Source of the DNA: Gammaproteobacteria bacterium
GTDB taxonomy: Bacteria > Pseudomonadota > Gammaproteobacteria > SZUA-229
Direction: 5' to 3'
Length of the DNA: 7,680 bases
Assembly (NCBI GenBank): GCA_026197015.1
Contig: JAPHRB010000008.1
Location: 1-7,680, forward strand
Shown here: positions 1 to 5,967 of the stretch, one piece after another
How positions within the stretch are numbered: position 1 is the stretch's first letter
Layout: each line of letters opens with the position of its first letter
Notes under the pieces: model-generated
The model's database searches: none
The model's input: only the letters and a program-made list of their open reading frames with translations
Told to the model about the DNA's origin: nothing
Position numbers and translations under genes: made by a program

Positions 1-75
1 ATTGTACAAGAATATTTGACTTGTACAAGTTATTTGTATAATATTTTAATCATTGTACAAGTATCTTGTATAAAT
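1..75. promoter_or_regulatory. Operator array of TGTACA/TGTATA hexamers
   Basis: Five hexamers start at 3 (TGTACA), 22 (TGTACA), 35 (TGTATA), 54 (TGTACA) and 67 (TGTATA). The steps between starts are 19, 13, 19 and 13 bases, a strict 32-base period of about three helical turns. The longer word TTGTACAAG occurs exactly three times (2-10, 21-29, 53-61), and CTTGTACAAG at 20-29 is a perfect palindrome. Stepping 13 bases left predicts another site at -10, so the array is probably cut by the window edge. TGTACA-type repeats are known for LitR/CarH (MerR family, B12-dependent light-responsive repressors), whose targets include photolyase, Cfa-like and COG2907 genes like those downstream. The regulator's identity is inferred. 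The known Pseudomonas LitR-type site, as I recall it, has a 9-base spacer, whereas here the spacers are 7 and 13. Confidence 0.75.
16..42 (+). promoter_or_regulatory. Candidate sigma-70 promoter inside the operator array
   Basis: TTGACT at 16-21 matches the -35 consensus at five of six bases and TATAAT at 37-42 is a perfect -10. The spacer is only 15 bases, shorter than the usual 16-18. The second and third TGTACA/TGTATA hexamers lie on the spacer and the -10 element, so a bound repressor would block polymerase. A second possible -10, TATAAA at 69-74, lies in the next array unit but has only a poor -35. Expected transcription starts near 49-81 would leave a leader of roughly 85-115 bases before hemH. 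The promoter could be for hemH or could belong to an overlapping divergent pair with a gene to the left. Confidence 0.45.
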
Positions 76-153
76 ATTTTAGAAAGCAGCAGTTTAATGG
101 ACTAGCTAGCTGGACTCTAATGATATTTACGAGAAGTAATCACACTCATAAAT

Positions 154-159
154 AGGTGA
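154..159 (+). promoter_or_regulatory. Ribosome binding site deciding the hemH start
   Basis: AGGTGA lies 5 bases before the GTG at 165. The GTG at 156 in the same frame is inside this Shine-Dalgarno sequence and has no site of its own close upstream, so 165 is the better start. Confidence 0.6.
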
Positions 160-164
160 CACAA

Positions 165-1322
165 GTGGGCAAAAATCGAACTGAAAAATTAACGGGTAAA
201 CGGTTTAAAGGCTTAAGCAGTTTTGAGCATGGTCGAAAAGCCGGTATGGGCGTGTTGGTGGTAAATCTGGGCACACCTGACGAGCCGACTACATCGTCTG
301 TGAGGCGCTACCTTGCAGAATTTCTGTCTGATCGACGTGTTATAGAAATACCCAAATTACTCTGGATGTTAATACTGCATGGCATCATTTTACGCATCAG
401 ACCTGCAAAATCAGCTCGAGCCTATAAGACAGTATGGAGTGAGCAGGGGTCGCCTTTGATGGCAGGTTCCGCTGACTTAAGCTCAAAAATACAATCGTTA
501 CTTAATGATCGCATTCCCGGCAAGTGCAATGTTCAACTAGCCATGCGTTATGGCAATCCATCAATCAAAGATGGCTTAGAGAAGCTTCATGCCGAAGGTG
601 CAGAACGCATTATGGTGTTGCCTTTATATCCGCAATATTCTGGTGCAACAACAGGATCTGTTGCTGATGCGGTGTTTTCAAACTTATCTAAATGGAGATG
701 GGTGCCAGAGCTAAGAATGCTCGGTGCTTATCATGATAATCCAGATTATATATTGGCTGTCGCCCAGTCGATTTATGCACATTGGCAAGTGAATGGAAAT
801 TTAACAGACAAAAAACTGGATAAGGGGCATAAATTATTTATTTCATTTCATGGTATGCCTAAAGCAACCTTACATGCGGGTGACCCTTATTTTTGTCACT
901 GTCATAAAACAGCAAGATTAATTGCAACCGAGTTGAATTTACATGAAGACCAGTGGGAAATGGCATTTCAATCTCGCTTTGGAAAAGCAGAATGGTTACA
1001 GCCCTACGCAGCAAAAAGATTTGTTGAGCTGCCAGAAGAGGGTGTAAAAAACATAACGGTAGTGTGTCCTGGTTTTTCAATCGATTGCCTGGAAACTCTA
1101 GAAGAAATAGCGATAGAAGGTCGCGAAGAGTTTATCGCCGCAGGAGGGCAGTCTTTTGAATATGTAGCTGCTTTAAATTCATCAGCACAGCATGTTGACT
1201 TTATGGTGAATCGAATCATAAAGAACGCATCTGCCTGGCCAGAATTAAAAAAAGAGTTAGATATTAATAATAATCAAACTGAACTGAGTAAACAGTTAGC
1301 GCTTGCAGCCGGAGGAATTTGA
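165..1322 (+). CDS. hemH: Ferrochelatase
   Basis: Ferrochelatase inserts Fe2+ into protoporphyrin IX to make protoheme, the last step of the classical heme pathway, at the cytoplasmic membrane face. The GTG at 165 gives 385 residues. The GTG at 156 would add three but lies within the ribosome binding site. Family motifs appear in order: VNLGTPDEP near residue 34, VLPLYPQYSGATTGS near 151, SFHGMP near 227 with the catalytic histidine (about 229), GDPYFCHC near 239, FQSRFGKAEWL near 268 and CPGFSIDCLETLEE near 301 with the catalytic glutamate (about 310). The length is slightly above the usual bacterial size because of an approximately 27-residue polar start before MGVLVVNLG and a polar tail. 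The gene is first behind the operator array and its end carries the ribosome binding site of the next gene. Loss of E. coli hemH (also called visA) makes cells sensitive to visible light through protoporphyrin build-up, which fits a light-response operon. It may be the only copy or a second, stress-induced copy; the window cannot tell. Confidence 0.96.
   Translation: MGKNRTEKLTGKRFKGLSSFEHGRKAGMGVLVVNLGTPDEPTTSSVRRYLAEFLSDRRVIEIPKLLWMLILHGIILRIRPAKSARAYKTVWSEQGSPLMAGSADLSSKIQSLLNDRIPGKCNVQLAMRYGNPSIKDGLEKLHAEGAERIMVLPLYPQYSGATTGSVADAVFSNLSKWRWVPELRMLGAYHDNPDYILAVAQSIYAHWQVNGNLTDKKLDKGHKLFISFHGMPKATLHAGDPYFCHCHKTARLIATELNLHEDQWEMAFQSRFGKAEWLQPYAAKRFVELPEEGVKNITVVCPGFSIDCLETLEEIAIEGREEFIAAGGQSFEYVAALNSSAQHVDFMVNRIIKNASAWPELKKELDINNNQTELSKQLALAAGGI
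1311..1315 (+). promoter_or_regulatory. Ribosome binding site of rudS inside hemH
   Basis: GGAGG lies 8 bases before the ATG at 1324 and within the last codons of hemH. It rules out the in-frame upstream TTG at 1303 and implies translational coupling, because the hemH stop (1320-1322) is one base before the new start. Confidence 0.75.
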
Positions 1323-1323
1323 G

Positions 1324-2340
1324 ATGAGTTCAATAGATGATGTTAATAAATCAAAGATGAATGAGAATTTTAGTGAAATAAATAAGAACAAACTATCACT
1401 ACCACTACTTGGTGTAAGTGCCTGTTTGTTAGGTAAGGAGGTGCGATTTGATGGAGGACATAAGAAGAATAGTTTCATCTTGTCGTCATTATCCAGTTAT
1501 ATAAATTTCGAGTCTGTTTGCCCTGAAATGGAAGCAGGTTTTGGCATGCCAAGACCCGCTATGCAGCTACGTCAGCGAGGTGAAGAGGTTCGTCTGGTAT
1601 TTAGTAAAAACCCGGAGAATGATGTAACCGATCAGTTAATTAATTATTCGTCTTCAAAAGTAAATAAATTAGAACATCTTGATGGTTTTATTTTCAAAAA
1701 AGACTCACCTAGTTGTGGGGCTTTTCGAGTGCCATTAGTGATACATGAAGAGGGCTTTAAAAATAGACAAGGTGTAGGTCTTTTTGCGAAAACATTTATT
1801 GATCAATATCCGCTTATTCCCGTTGAAGATGAAGGGCGCTTAAATGATGCAGCAATATGTGAAAACTTTTTTGAACGTGTTTATGCATATAGACGTTGGA
1901 AAAAAATAAGTAATGCAAATGAAAATGTTAAGGGACTTATTGATTTTCATGCCAGACACAAGTTAATGCTTATGGCCCGAGGTAGTCATTTTTATCAGGA
2001 GTTGGGTCGTTTAGTTGCGGGTACTACTACTAAAGACCTATTTCAGAAGCGTGAAAAATATATTCTAAGATTTATGCAGATAATGAAAATTACTACGCAT
2101 CGCGGTCGTCAGGTAAATGTGCTGCAACATATTATGGGTTATTTAAAACAGGCTATCAGCAGTGAAGATAAGCAGGAGTTATTGTCTGTTTTTGAAGCTT
2201 ATAGACAGCGCCAGCTTCCATTGATTACCCCGGTTACTTTGTTAAGGCACCATCTGCGAGTGCATCCACAAAATTATATTTCAGAGCAGCATTATCTCGA
2301 ACCATTTCCAGAACAACTGGCATTGAGGTCGGCGTTATGA
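1324..2340 (+). CDS. rudS: tRNA 4-thiouridine desulfidase, RudS type (DUF523-DUF1722)
   Basis: The protein has 338 residues. An N-terminal DUF523 (TudS-like) domain spans about residues 27-170, with the three conserved cysteines in SACLLG (C34), CPEME (C66) and SPSCG (C131). In TudS these hold a catalytic [4Fe-4S] cluster that removes sulfur from thiouracil compounds. The invariant glutamate follows C66. A C-terminal DUF1722 (YbgA-like) domain spans about residues 200-325 and starts with FHARHKLMLMARG. Proteins with this fusion have been described as RudS, which converts 4-thiouridine in tRNA back to uridine. Since 4-thiouridine at position 8 absorbs near-UV and crosslinks, the enzyme fits a photoprotection operon. 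About 25 extra polar residues precede the DUF523 domain. The start at 1324 is chosen for its GGAGG site and coupling to hemH. The family is certain from the motifs; the tRNA substrate is transferred from the family. Confidence 0.9.
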   Translation: MSSIDDVNKSKMNENFSEINKNKLSLPLLGVSACLLGKEVRFDGGHKKNSFILSSLSSYINFESVCPEMEAGFGMPRPAMQLRQRGEEVRLVFSKNPENDVTDQLINYSSSKVNKLEHLDGFIFKKDSPSCGAFRVPLVIHEEGFKNRQGVGLFAKTFIDQYPLIPVEDEGRLNDAAICENFFERVYAYRRWKKISNANENVKGLIDFHARHKLMLMARGSHFYQELGRLVAGTTTKDLFQKREKYILRFMQIMKITTHRGRQVNVLQHIMGYLKQAISSEDKQELLSVFEAYRQRQLPLITPVTLLRHHLRVHPQNYISEQHYLEPFPEQLALRSAL

Positions 2341-2353
2341 AAGGAGTCCGTTA

Positions 2354-2425
2354 ATGAATGATATTTTTATTAATAAAACAGTAGTGCACTTTAAAGTCTA
2401 TCTCGTTGGATTAAAAAAGAGTTAG
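2354..2425 (+). CDS. Possible 23-codon ORF in the rudS/PsiE gap
   Basis: The 110-base gap after rudS contains a strong ribosome binding site, AAGGAG (2341-2346), 7 bases before an ATG. The frame it opens is MNDIFINKTVVHF and so on, closing at TAG after 23 codons, just before the PsiE-family gene. I recognise no family. It may be a short leader-type peptide, a decayed gene start left by a deletion, or chance. The strong ribosome binding site is the only reason to list it. In another frame, 2398-2439 reads LSRWIKKELEIKY then stop, resembling the tail of a protein and loosely the hemH tail (ELKKELDIN). Confidence 0.25.
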   Translation: MNDIFINKTVVHFKVYLVGLKKS

Positions 2426-2450
2426 AAATTAAATATTAGGACAATAAATC

Positions 2451-2843
2451 ATGATTAAGAATTCAGGTCATAAGGCATTAGTATTTATTGAAGAAATAGG
2501 GCTACTTGTTATAGCTATTTCGACAGTTATAGCAATGAGTTTTGAAATAGTATCAATGTTTAAAGCAATGCGGGTTACATTGGCTGACCTGCTGTTGCTT
2601 TTTATATACCTTGAAGTACTAGCTATGGTTGGAATATATCTTAAGTCAGGAAAACTACCTGTTCGCATGCCTCTTTATATAGCGATTGTGGCGGTGGCTC
2701 GTTACATGATTATTGATATGAAAAACCTGGACACGTTAAGGGTTCTCGGTCTTGCAGGATCAGTGCTTATACTTGTTATATCAATTCTAGCTCTGAGATA
2801 TGGGCATACAAAGTTTCCTTATGATCGCGACGATGACAGTTAA
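2451..2843 (+). CDS. PsiE-family inner-membrane protein
   Basis: The 130-residue protein has four predicted membrane helices at about residues 15-35, 45-64, 72-89 and 97-116, with a charged end (FPYDRDDDS). The family signature is clear between residues 53 and 90: YLEVLAMVGIYLKSGK, then PVRMPLYIAIVAVARYMIID. This parallels E. coli PsiE around its FPLRYFVYI segment, and the length matches PsiE (136 residues). PsiE is known only as phosphate-starvation-inducible and its function is unknown. AGGA at 2438-2441, 9 bases before the ATG, is an adequate ribosome binding site. The gene sits between rudS and the Cfa-like gene, on the same strand and with short gaps, so it is probably in the same transcript. 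No phosphate-type control site was seen in front of it. Confidence 0.85.
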   Translation: MIKNSGHKALVFIEEIGLLVIAISTVIAMSFEIVSMFKAMRVTLADLLLLFIYLEVLAMVGIYLKSGKLPVRMPLYIAIVAVARYMIIDMKNLDTLRVLGLAGSVLILVISILALRYGHTKFPYDRDDDS

Positions 2844-2894
2844 AAGATAATTATCTACGACAGAATAAAAAATATGTCTAATGTAAAATTAATT

Positions 2895-2898
2895 GGAG
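2895..2898 (+). promoter_or_regulatory. Ribosome binding site deciding the Cfa-like gene start
   Basis: GGAG lies 8 bases before the ATG at 2907. The ATG at 2874, in the same frame, has only AT-rich sequence before it and would add 11 residues not typical of the family. Confidence 0.65.
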
Positions 2899-2906
2899 AT
2901 TTGAAA

Positions 2907-3950
2907 ATGAGTATCAATGCACAACGCGGGATTAACTGGGTAGAGCAAGGATATGTCCCGGATACGATAGTTCGGAAAGGAATTCGTCGTTTACTAAAGC
3001 AGAGATTGCTTGAAATTAATGCAGATGATGCGGAAGTATCTACGCAATATAAATATTTATTTATTGAGGCAATGAAACAGTCGCCGATTGCCCTGTCTCC
3101 AGAAAAGGCTAATGAGCAGCATTATGAAGTACCTGCTGAGTTTTATGATCTGGTTCTAGGTGAACACAATAAATATAGTTGCTGTTACTGGGATGAAACC
3201 ACAAAAGATTTAACCCAGGCCGAAGATAAAGCTCTACAGATAACCTGTAATCACGCTGATCTTGAAAATGGTCAGTCAATTCTAGAGTTGGGTTGTGGCT
3301 GGGGTTCTTTAACCTTATGGATGGCTCAATATTATCCTCTAAGCCAAATCACTGCCGTATCTAATTCTCACTCACAGAAAGAGTTTATTTTAAAGAAGGC
3401 AGATGCACTTGGTCTTAAAAATATACAGGTCATCACATGTGACATGAATGATTTTAATACAATAGAAAAATTTGATCGTGTTGTATCTGTTGAAATGTTT
3501 GAGCATATGCGTAATTGGGAGCAGTTATACAAACAAGTATCAACATGGTTAAAGGATGATGGTAAGTTCTTCAAGCATGTCTTTTCGCATCGTCAAGTAC
3601 CTTATAGCTTTGAGGTAAAAGACAGTAGTGACTGGATGAGTGAGTATTTTTTTACTGGCGGTATGATGCCATGTGATGATCTGCCTTTACATTTTCAACA
3701 GCATTTAAATATTAATAAAAGCTGGACATGGAGTGGTGAGCATTATGAAAAAACATCTAATGCCTGGCTTGAAAGAATGGATAAAAACAAACAGGTTTTG
3801 AAGCCTGTTTTTAAAAAAGCATATGGCGATGATCAAGCAAATTTATGGTGGGTTCGTTGGAGGTTGTTTTTTATGGCCTGTGCAGAGCTTTTTGCATATG
3901 ACAACGGTCAGCAGTGGCATGTAACTCATTACTTATTCAATAAGGCATAA
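2907..3950 (+). CDS. Cfa-like SAM-dependent methyltransferase (COG2230)
   Basis: The 347-residue protein belongs to the cyclopropane fatty acid synthase/coclaurine N-methyltransferase superfamily. A helical N-terminal part (about 1-60, with VPDTIVRKGIRRLL) is typical of the coclaurine-methyltransferase-like bacterial branch rather than of classical Cfa. The core shows QHYEVPAEFYDLVLG (about 71-85), YSCCYW (90-95, aligned with YSCAYW of E. coli Cfa), the SAM-binding LELGCGWGS (126-134), VSVEMFEHM (193-201, aligned with the bicarbonate-binding glutamate region of Cfa) and FFKHVFSHR (221-229). Classical Cfa methylenates double bonds of membrane phospholipids with SAM. The exact product here is unknown and could be a methylated or cyclopropanated acyl chain, or even a small amine. 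COG2230 genes recur beside COG2907 and photolyase genes in light and singlet-oxygen regulons, and in Rhodobacter SAM methylation of acyl chains begins furan fatty acid synthesis. The start at 2907 is chosen by ribosome binding site and family N-terminus. Confidence 0.9.
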   Translation: MSINAQRGINWVEQGYVPDTIVRKGIRRLLKQRLLEINADDAEVSTQYKYLFIEAMKQSPIALSPEKANEQHYEVPAEFYDLVLGEHNKYSCCYWDETTKDLTQAEDKALQITCNHADLENGQSILELGCGWGSLTLWMAQYYPLSQITAVSNSHSQKEFILKKADALGLKNIQVITCDMNDFNTIEKFDRVVSVEMFEHMRNWEQLYKQVSTWLKDDGKFFKHVFSHRQVPYSFEVKDSSDWMSEYFFTGGMMPCDDLPLHFQQHLNINKSWTWSGEHYEKTSNAWLERMDKNKQVLKPVFKKAYGDDQANLWWVRWRLFFMACAELFAYDNGQQWHVTHYLFNKA

Positions 3951-3953
3951 GTA

Positions 3954-4496
3954 ATGAATGGCCAGAAACAAATTGTAGTCAATTTCATTATATTTCAGCT
4001 TGGCTGGTTCAGTTGTGTATTGATGGCTGCCCAGGGGTTACACGAAACAGGCATTTTTATTGCGCTGTTACTTGTTTGTGTTCAGTTGTTCCTGGCGGAC
4101 AATCGTAAGAAATTATTAATTCTAATGGCTATTGTTACACTTATCGGCAGTGCATGGGACAGCGTAATGACTTCTTTAGGGATACTGGTGTTCGACACAG
4201 GCATGATAGTTAGTTTTCTGGCACCAGGATGGATTATTGCTATGTGGTTAATGTTCGCGACTACTCTAAATGTTTCATTTCGTTGGTTATTTGGTCGTTA
4301 CTGGCTAGCCATGTTGTTAGGTGCTATATGCGGGCCTTTAACTTATCAGGCAGGTGCCGCAATGAGTGCTGTTGTGATTCCTGATAATTTTTTGGCAAAT
4401 AGTGTTATAGCTGCTGGCTGGGCTCTTTTAATGCCTTTATATATTAAATTGACCGAGAGGCTTCATGTTGATGAAATTGCTGGAGACAAGTTATGA
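3954..4496 (+). CDS. DUF2878 integral membrane protein
   Basis: The 180-residue hydrophobic protein has about six predicted membrane segments. The DUF2878 hallmarks are APGWIIAMWLMFATTLNVSF near residue 90 and LGAICGPLTYQAGAAMSAV near residue 121. Function is unknown. It begins 3 bases after the methyltransferase gene, with AAGG (3942-3945) placed inside that gene's end, and its stop overlaps the next start by four bases (ATGA). Genes of this family are commonly found next to DUF1295 and Cfa-like genes, so a role in the same membrane-lipid process is plausible but unproven. No catalytic motif is visible. Confidence 0.88.
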   Translation: MNGQKQIVVNFIIFQLGWFSCVLMAAQGLHETGIFIALLLVCVQLFLADNRKKLLILMAIVTLIGSAWDSVMTSLGILVFDTGMIVSFLAPGWIIAMWLMFATTLNVSFRWLFGRYWLAMLLGAICGPLTYQAGAAMSAVVIPDNFLANSVIAAGWALLMPLYIKLTERLHVDEIAGDKL

Positions 4497-5275
4497 ATAT
4501 TATCACCCAATCATTTGGCGTATTAATTCCAATGCTTATTATGGGTACAGCATTTTGGATTATCAGCTTGATCAAAAAAGATGTAAGTGTGGTTGATAGT
4601 TTATGGTCACTTTTTTTTATTATTGCTGGCGTAGCTGTTATTAATGATCTGCCAGTGATTTCAGATAGAGCCATGTTGGTTTTGTTGTTAGTTACTATAT
4701 GGGGTTTACGGTTGTCTGCATATATTACTCTACGGCACTGGGGTCATGAAGAAGATCATCGTTATCAAACTATAAGAAAAAATAATCAGCCCGGTTTTGC
4801 ATTCAAAAGTTTGTATATGATATTTGTTTTTCAGGCACTGGTTGCATGGGTAGTCGCATTGCCCTTGTTTTATGCAATGAATTCTACTGCTCCATTAACA
4901 CTTTTAGATGGGCTGGCTGTATTGCTTTGGCTGGTGGGTATGTTTTTCGAGATTGTATCAGATTATCAACTCTATCAGTTTAAAAAGAAGCCGGATAATA
5001 AAGGAAAAATTCTAACCCAGGGTCTATGGAAATATTCAAGACACCCCAATTATTTTGGTGAGTTTTTAGTCTGGTGGGGGTTCTTTGTATTTGCGCTATC
5101 TAATGATGGTTATATATCCATTATTTCTCCACTACTCATGACATTTCTGTTGCTTAAGTTTTCAGGTGTCAGTCTATTAGAGAAAACCATGAAAGCAAGA
5201 CCGGGTTATGAGGTCTATATGAAAAATACCAATGCCTTTATTCCTGGTACTGCAAATAAGCAAGGTGAGTTATGA
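4493..5275 (+). CDS. DUF1295 membrane protein, steroid 5-alpha-reductase-like
   Basis: The 260-residue multi-pass membrane protein belongs to the DUF1295/COG3752 group, related to 3-oxo-5-alpha-steroid 4-dehydrogenases and isoprenylcysteine methyltransferases. Recognisable blocks are VSVVDSLWSL (31-40), WGLRLSAYI (70-78), a long conserved stretch from FEIVSDYQLYQF (152) to the signature YSRHPNYFGE (181-190) and WWGFF (194-198), and the C-terminal LLEKTMKARPGYEVYM (about 228-243). The SRHPNYFGE region is the cofactor-binding part in characterised relatives, so reduction of a lipid double bond using NADPH is the natural guess; the substrate is unknown. GGAG (4482-4485) precedes the ATG, which overlaps the DUF2878 stop. 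COG3752 members are reported among conserved targets of the singlet-oxygen RpoE-ChrR system. Confidence 0.92.
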   Translation: MNIITQSFGVLIPMLIMGTAFWIISLIKKDVSVVDSLWSLFFIIAGVAVINDLPVISDRAMLVLLLVTIWGLRLSAYITLRHWGHEEDHRYQTIRKNNQPGFAFKSLYMIFVFQALVAWVVALPLFYAMNSTAPLTLLDGLAVLLWLVGMFFEIVSDYQLYQFKKKPDNKGKILTQGLWKYSRHPNYFGEFLVWWGFFVFALSNDGYISIISPLLMTFLLLKFSGVSLLEKTMKARPGYEVYMKNTNAFIPGTANKQGEL

Positions 5276-5967
5276 ATATCAAGAAAACTATTTATCATGT
5301 GTTAGCTGTTAGTTTATCAATGATTTCTTTTAGTTCTCTTGCAATATTGACGAATGACTTAACAGATTCAAAAAAGAACTGGCAGTTTATTGCTTATCTA
5401 GATAATTCAAAAATTGGTTATCATAATTTTGAAGTCAATATTAGTGATAGTAAAACTACGGTTAAAACTCAAGCAGAGTTTGATGTTACTTTCATGTTTA
5501 TTTCTGTTTTTAAATATGTACATAGTAATTTTGAGGTTTGGAATAATGGATGTTTAGTTAAACTTAACTCAATTACTAACAATGATGGTGAAGATTTATT
5601 TGTTAATTTACTTAATAGTGATGGGCTTACGCATATTGAAACAACAAGTAAAAAACTATCGAAACCTGACTGTGTGAGAAGTTTTGCTTATTGGGATGAA
5701 GAGCTGATTAAGTCAAAAGTGTTAATGAATACACAATCCGGTGAATTACTTGATGTGACTCATACGCTTGTAGGAACGGAGAAAATCCTCATAAACGACA
5801 AGTTAGTAGATACAAAACGATACCAGTTGCAAGGTAAAGACGAGCAGGGAATCGATATAGATATCAGTCTTTGGTACAACAAAAACAATCATTGGGTTGC
5901 ACTTGAATCTAAACTCGAAAATGATCGTATTCTTCGCTATCAATTGAAGCAGGAGATAAAACAATGA
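5272..5967 (+). CDS. Exported DUF6134-like protein
   Basis: The 231-residue protein has a Sec signal peptide: basic start MNIKKT, hydrophobic core to about residue 20 and a probable cleavage site after SSLA (residue 24). The mature part is beta-rich, beginning with WQFIAYLDNSKIGYHNFEV, and carries two cysteines (about C94 and C134) that could form a disulfide in the periplasm. A central block, SFAYWDEELIKSKVLMN (about 137-153), and the overall pattern match the DUF6134 group of hypothetical proteins as I remember it. The first half resembles proteins that bind or measure lipid-like ligands, but no catalytic residues are recognisable. It starts at a four-base overlap with DUF1295 behind a good site (AAGGTG, 5262-5267) and ends in a four-base overlap with the lipocalin gene, so the three are translationally coupled. 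Function is unknown. Confidence 0.85.
   Translation: MNIKKTIYHVLAVSLSMISFSSLAILTNDLTDSKKNWQFIAYLDNSKIGYHNFEVNISDSKTTVKTQAEFDVTFMFISVFKYVHSNFEVWNNGCLVKLNSITNNDGEDLFVNLLNSDGLTHIETTSKKLSKPDCVRSFAYWDEELIKSKVLMNTQSGELLDVTHTLVGTEKILINDKLVDTKRYQLQGKDEQGIDIDISLWYNKNNHWVALESKLENDRILRYQLKQEIKQ

Noticed and set aside
859..1219. Minus-strand open frames opposite hemH
   Set aside because: They have no family similarity or ribosome binding site and lie antisense to strongly conserved ferrochelatase motifs. The other minus-strand frames in the window (for example 4444-4674 and 7317-7535) fail in the same way.
2845..2856. Perfect palindrome AGATAATTATCT just after the PsiE-family stop
   Set aside because: It is almost all A+T, too weak for a terminator, has no T tract and does not match a known operator.
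3789..3812. Terminator-like hairpin AAACAGG / CCTGTTT followed by a short T run
   Set aside because: It lies inside the conserved C-terminal coding region of the methyltransferase gene, the stem has only three G-C pairs and the T run is interrupted by A residues, so it is most likely a coding coincidence.
5517..5522. Isolated TGTACA hexamer
   Set aside because: It is single, inside the DUF6134-like coding region and has no partner at 13 or 19 bases, unlike the array at the left edge.
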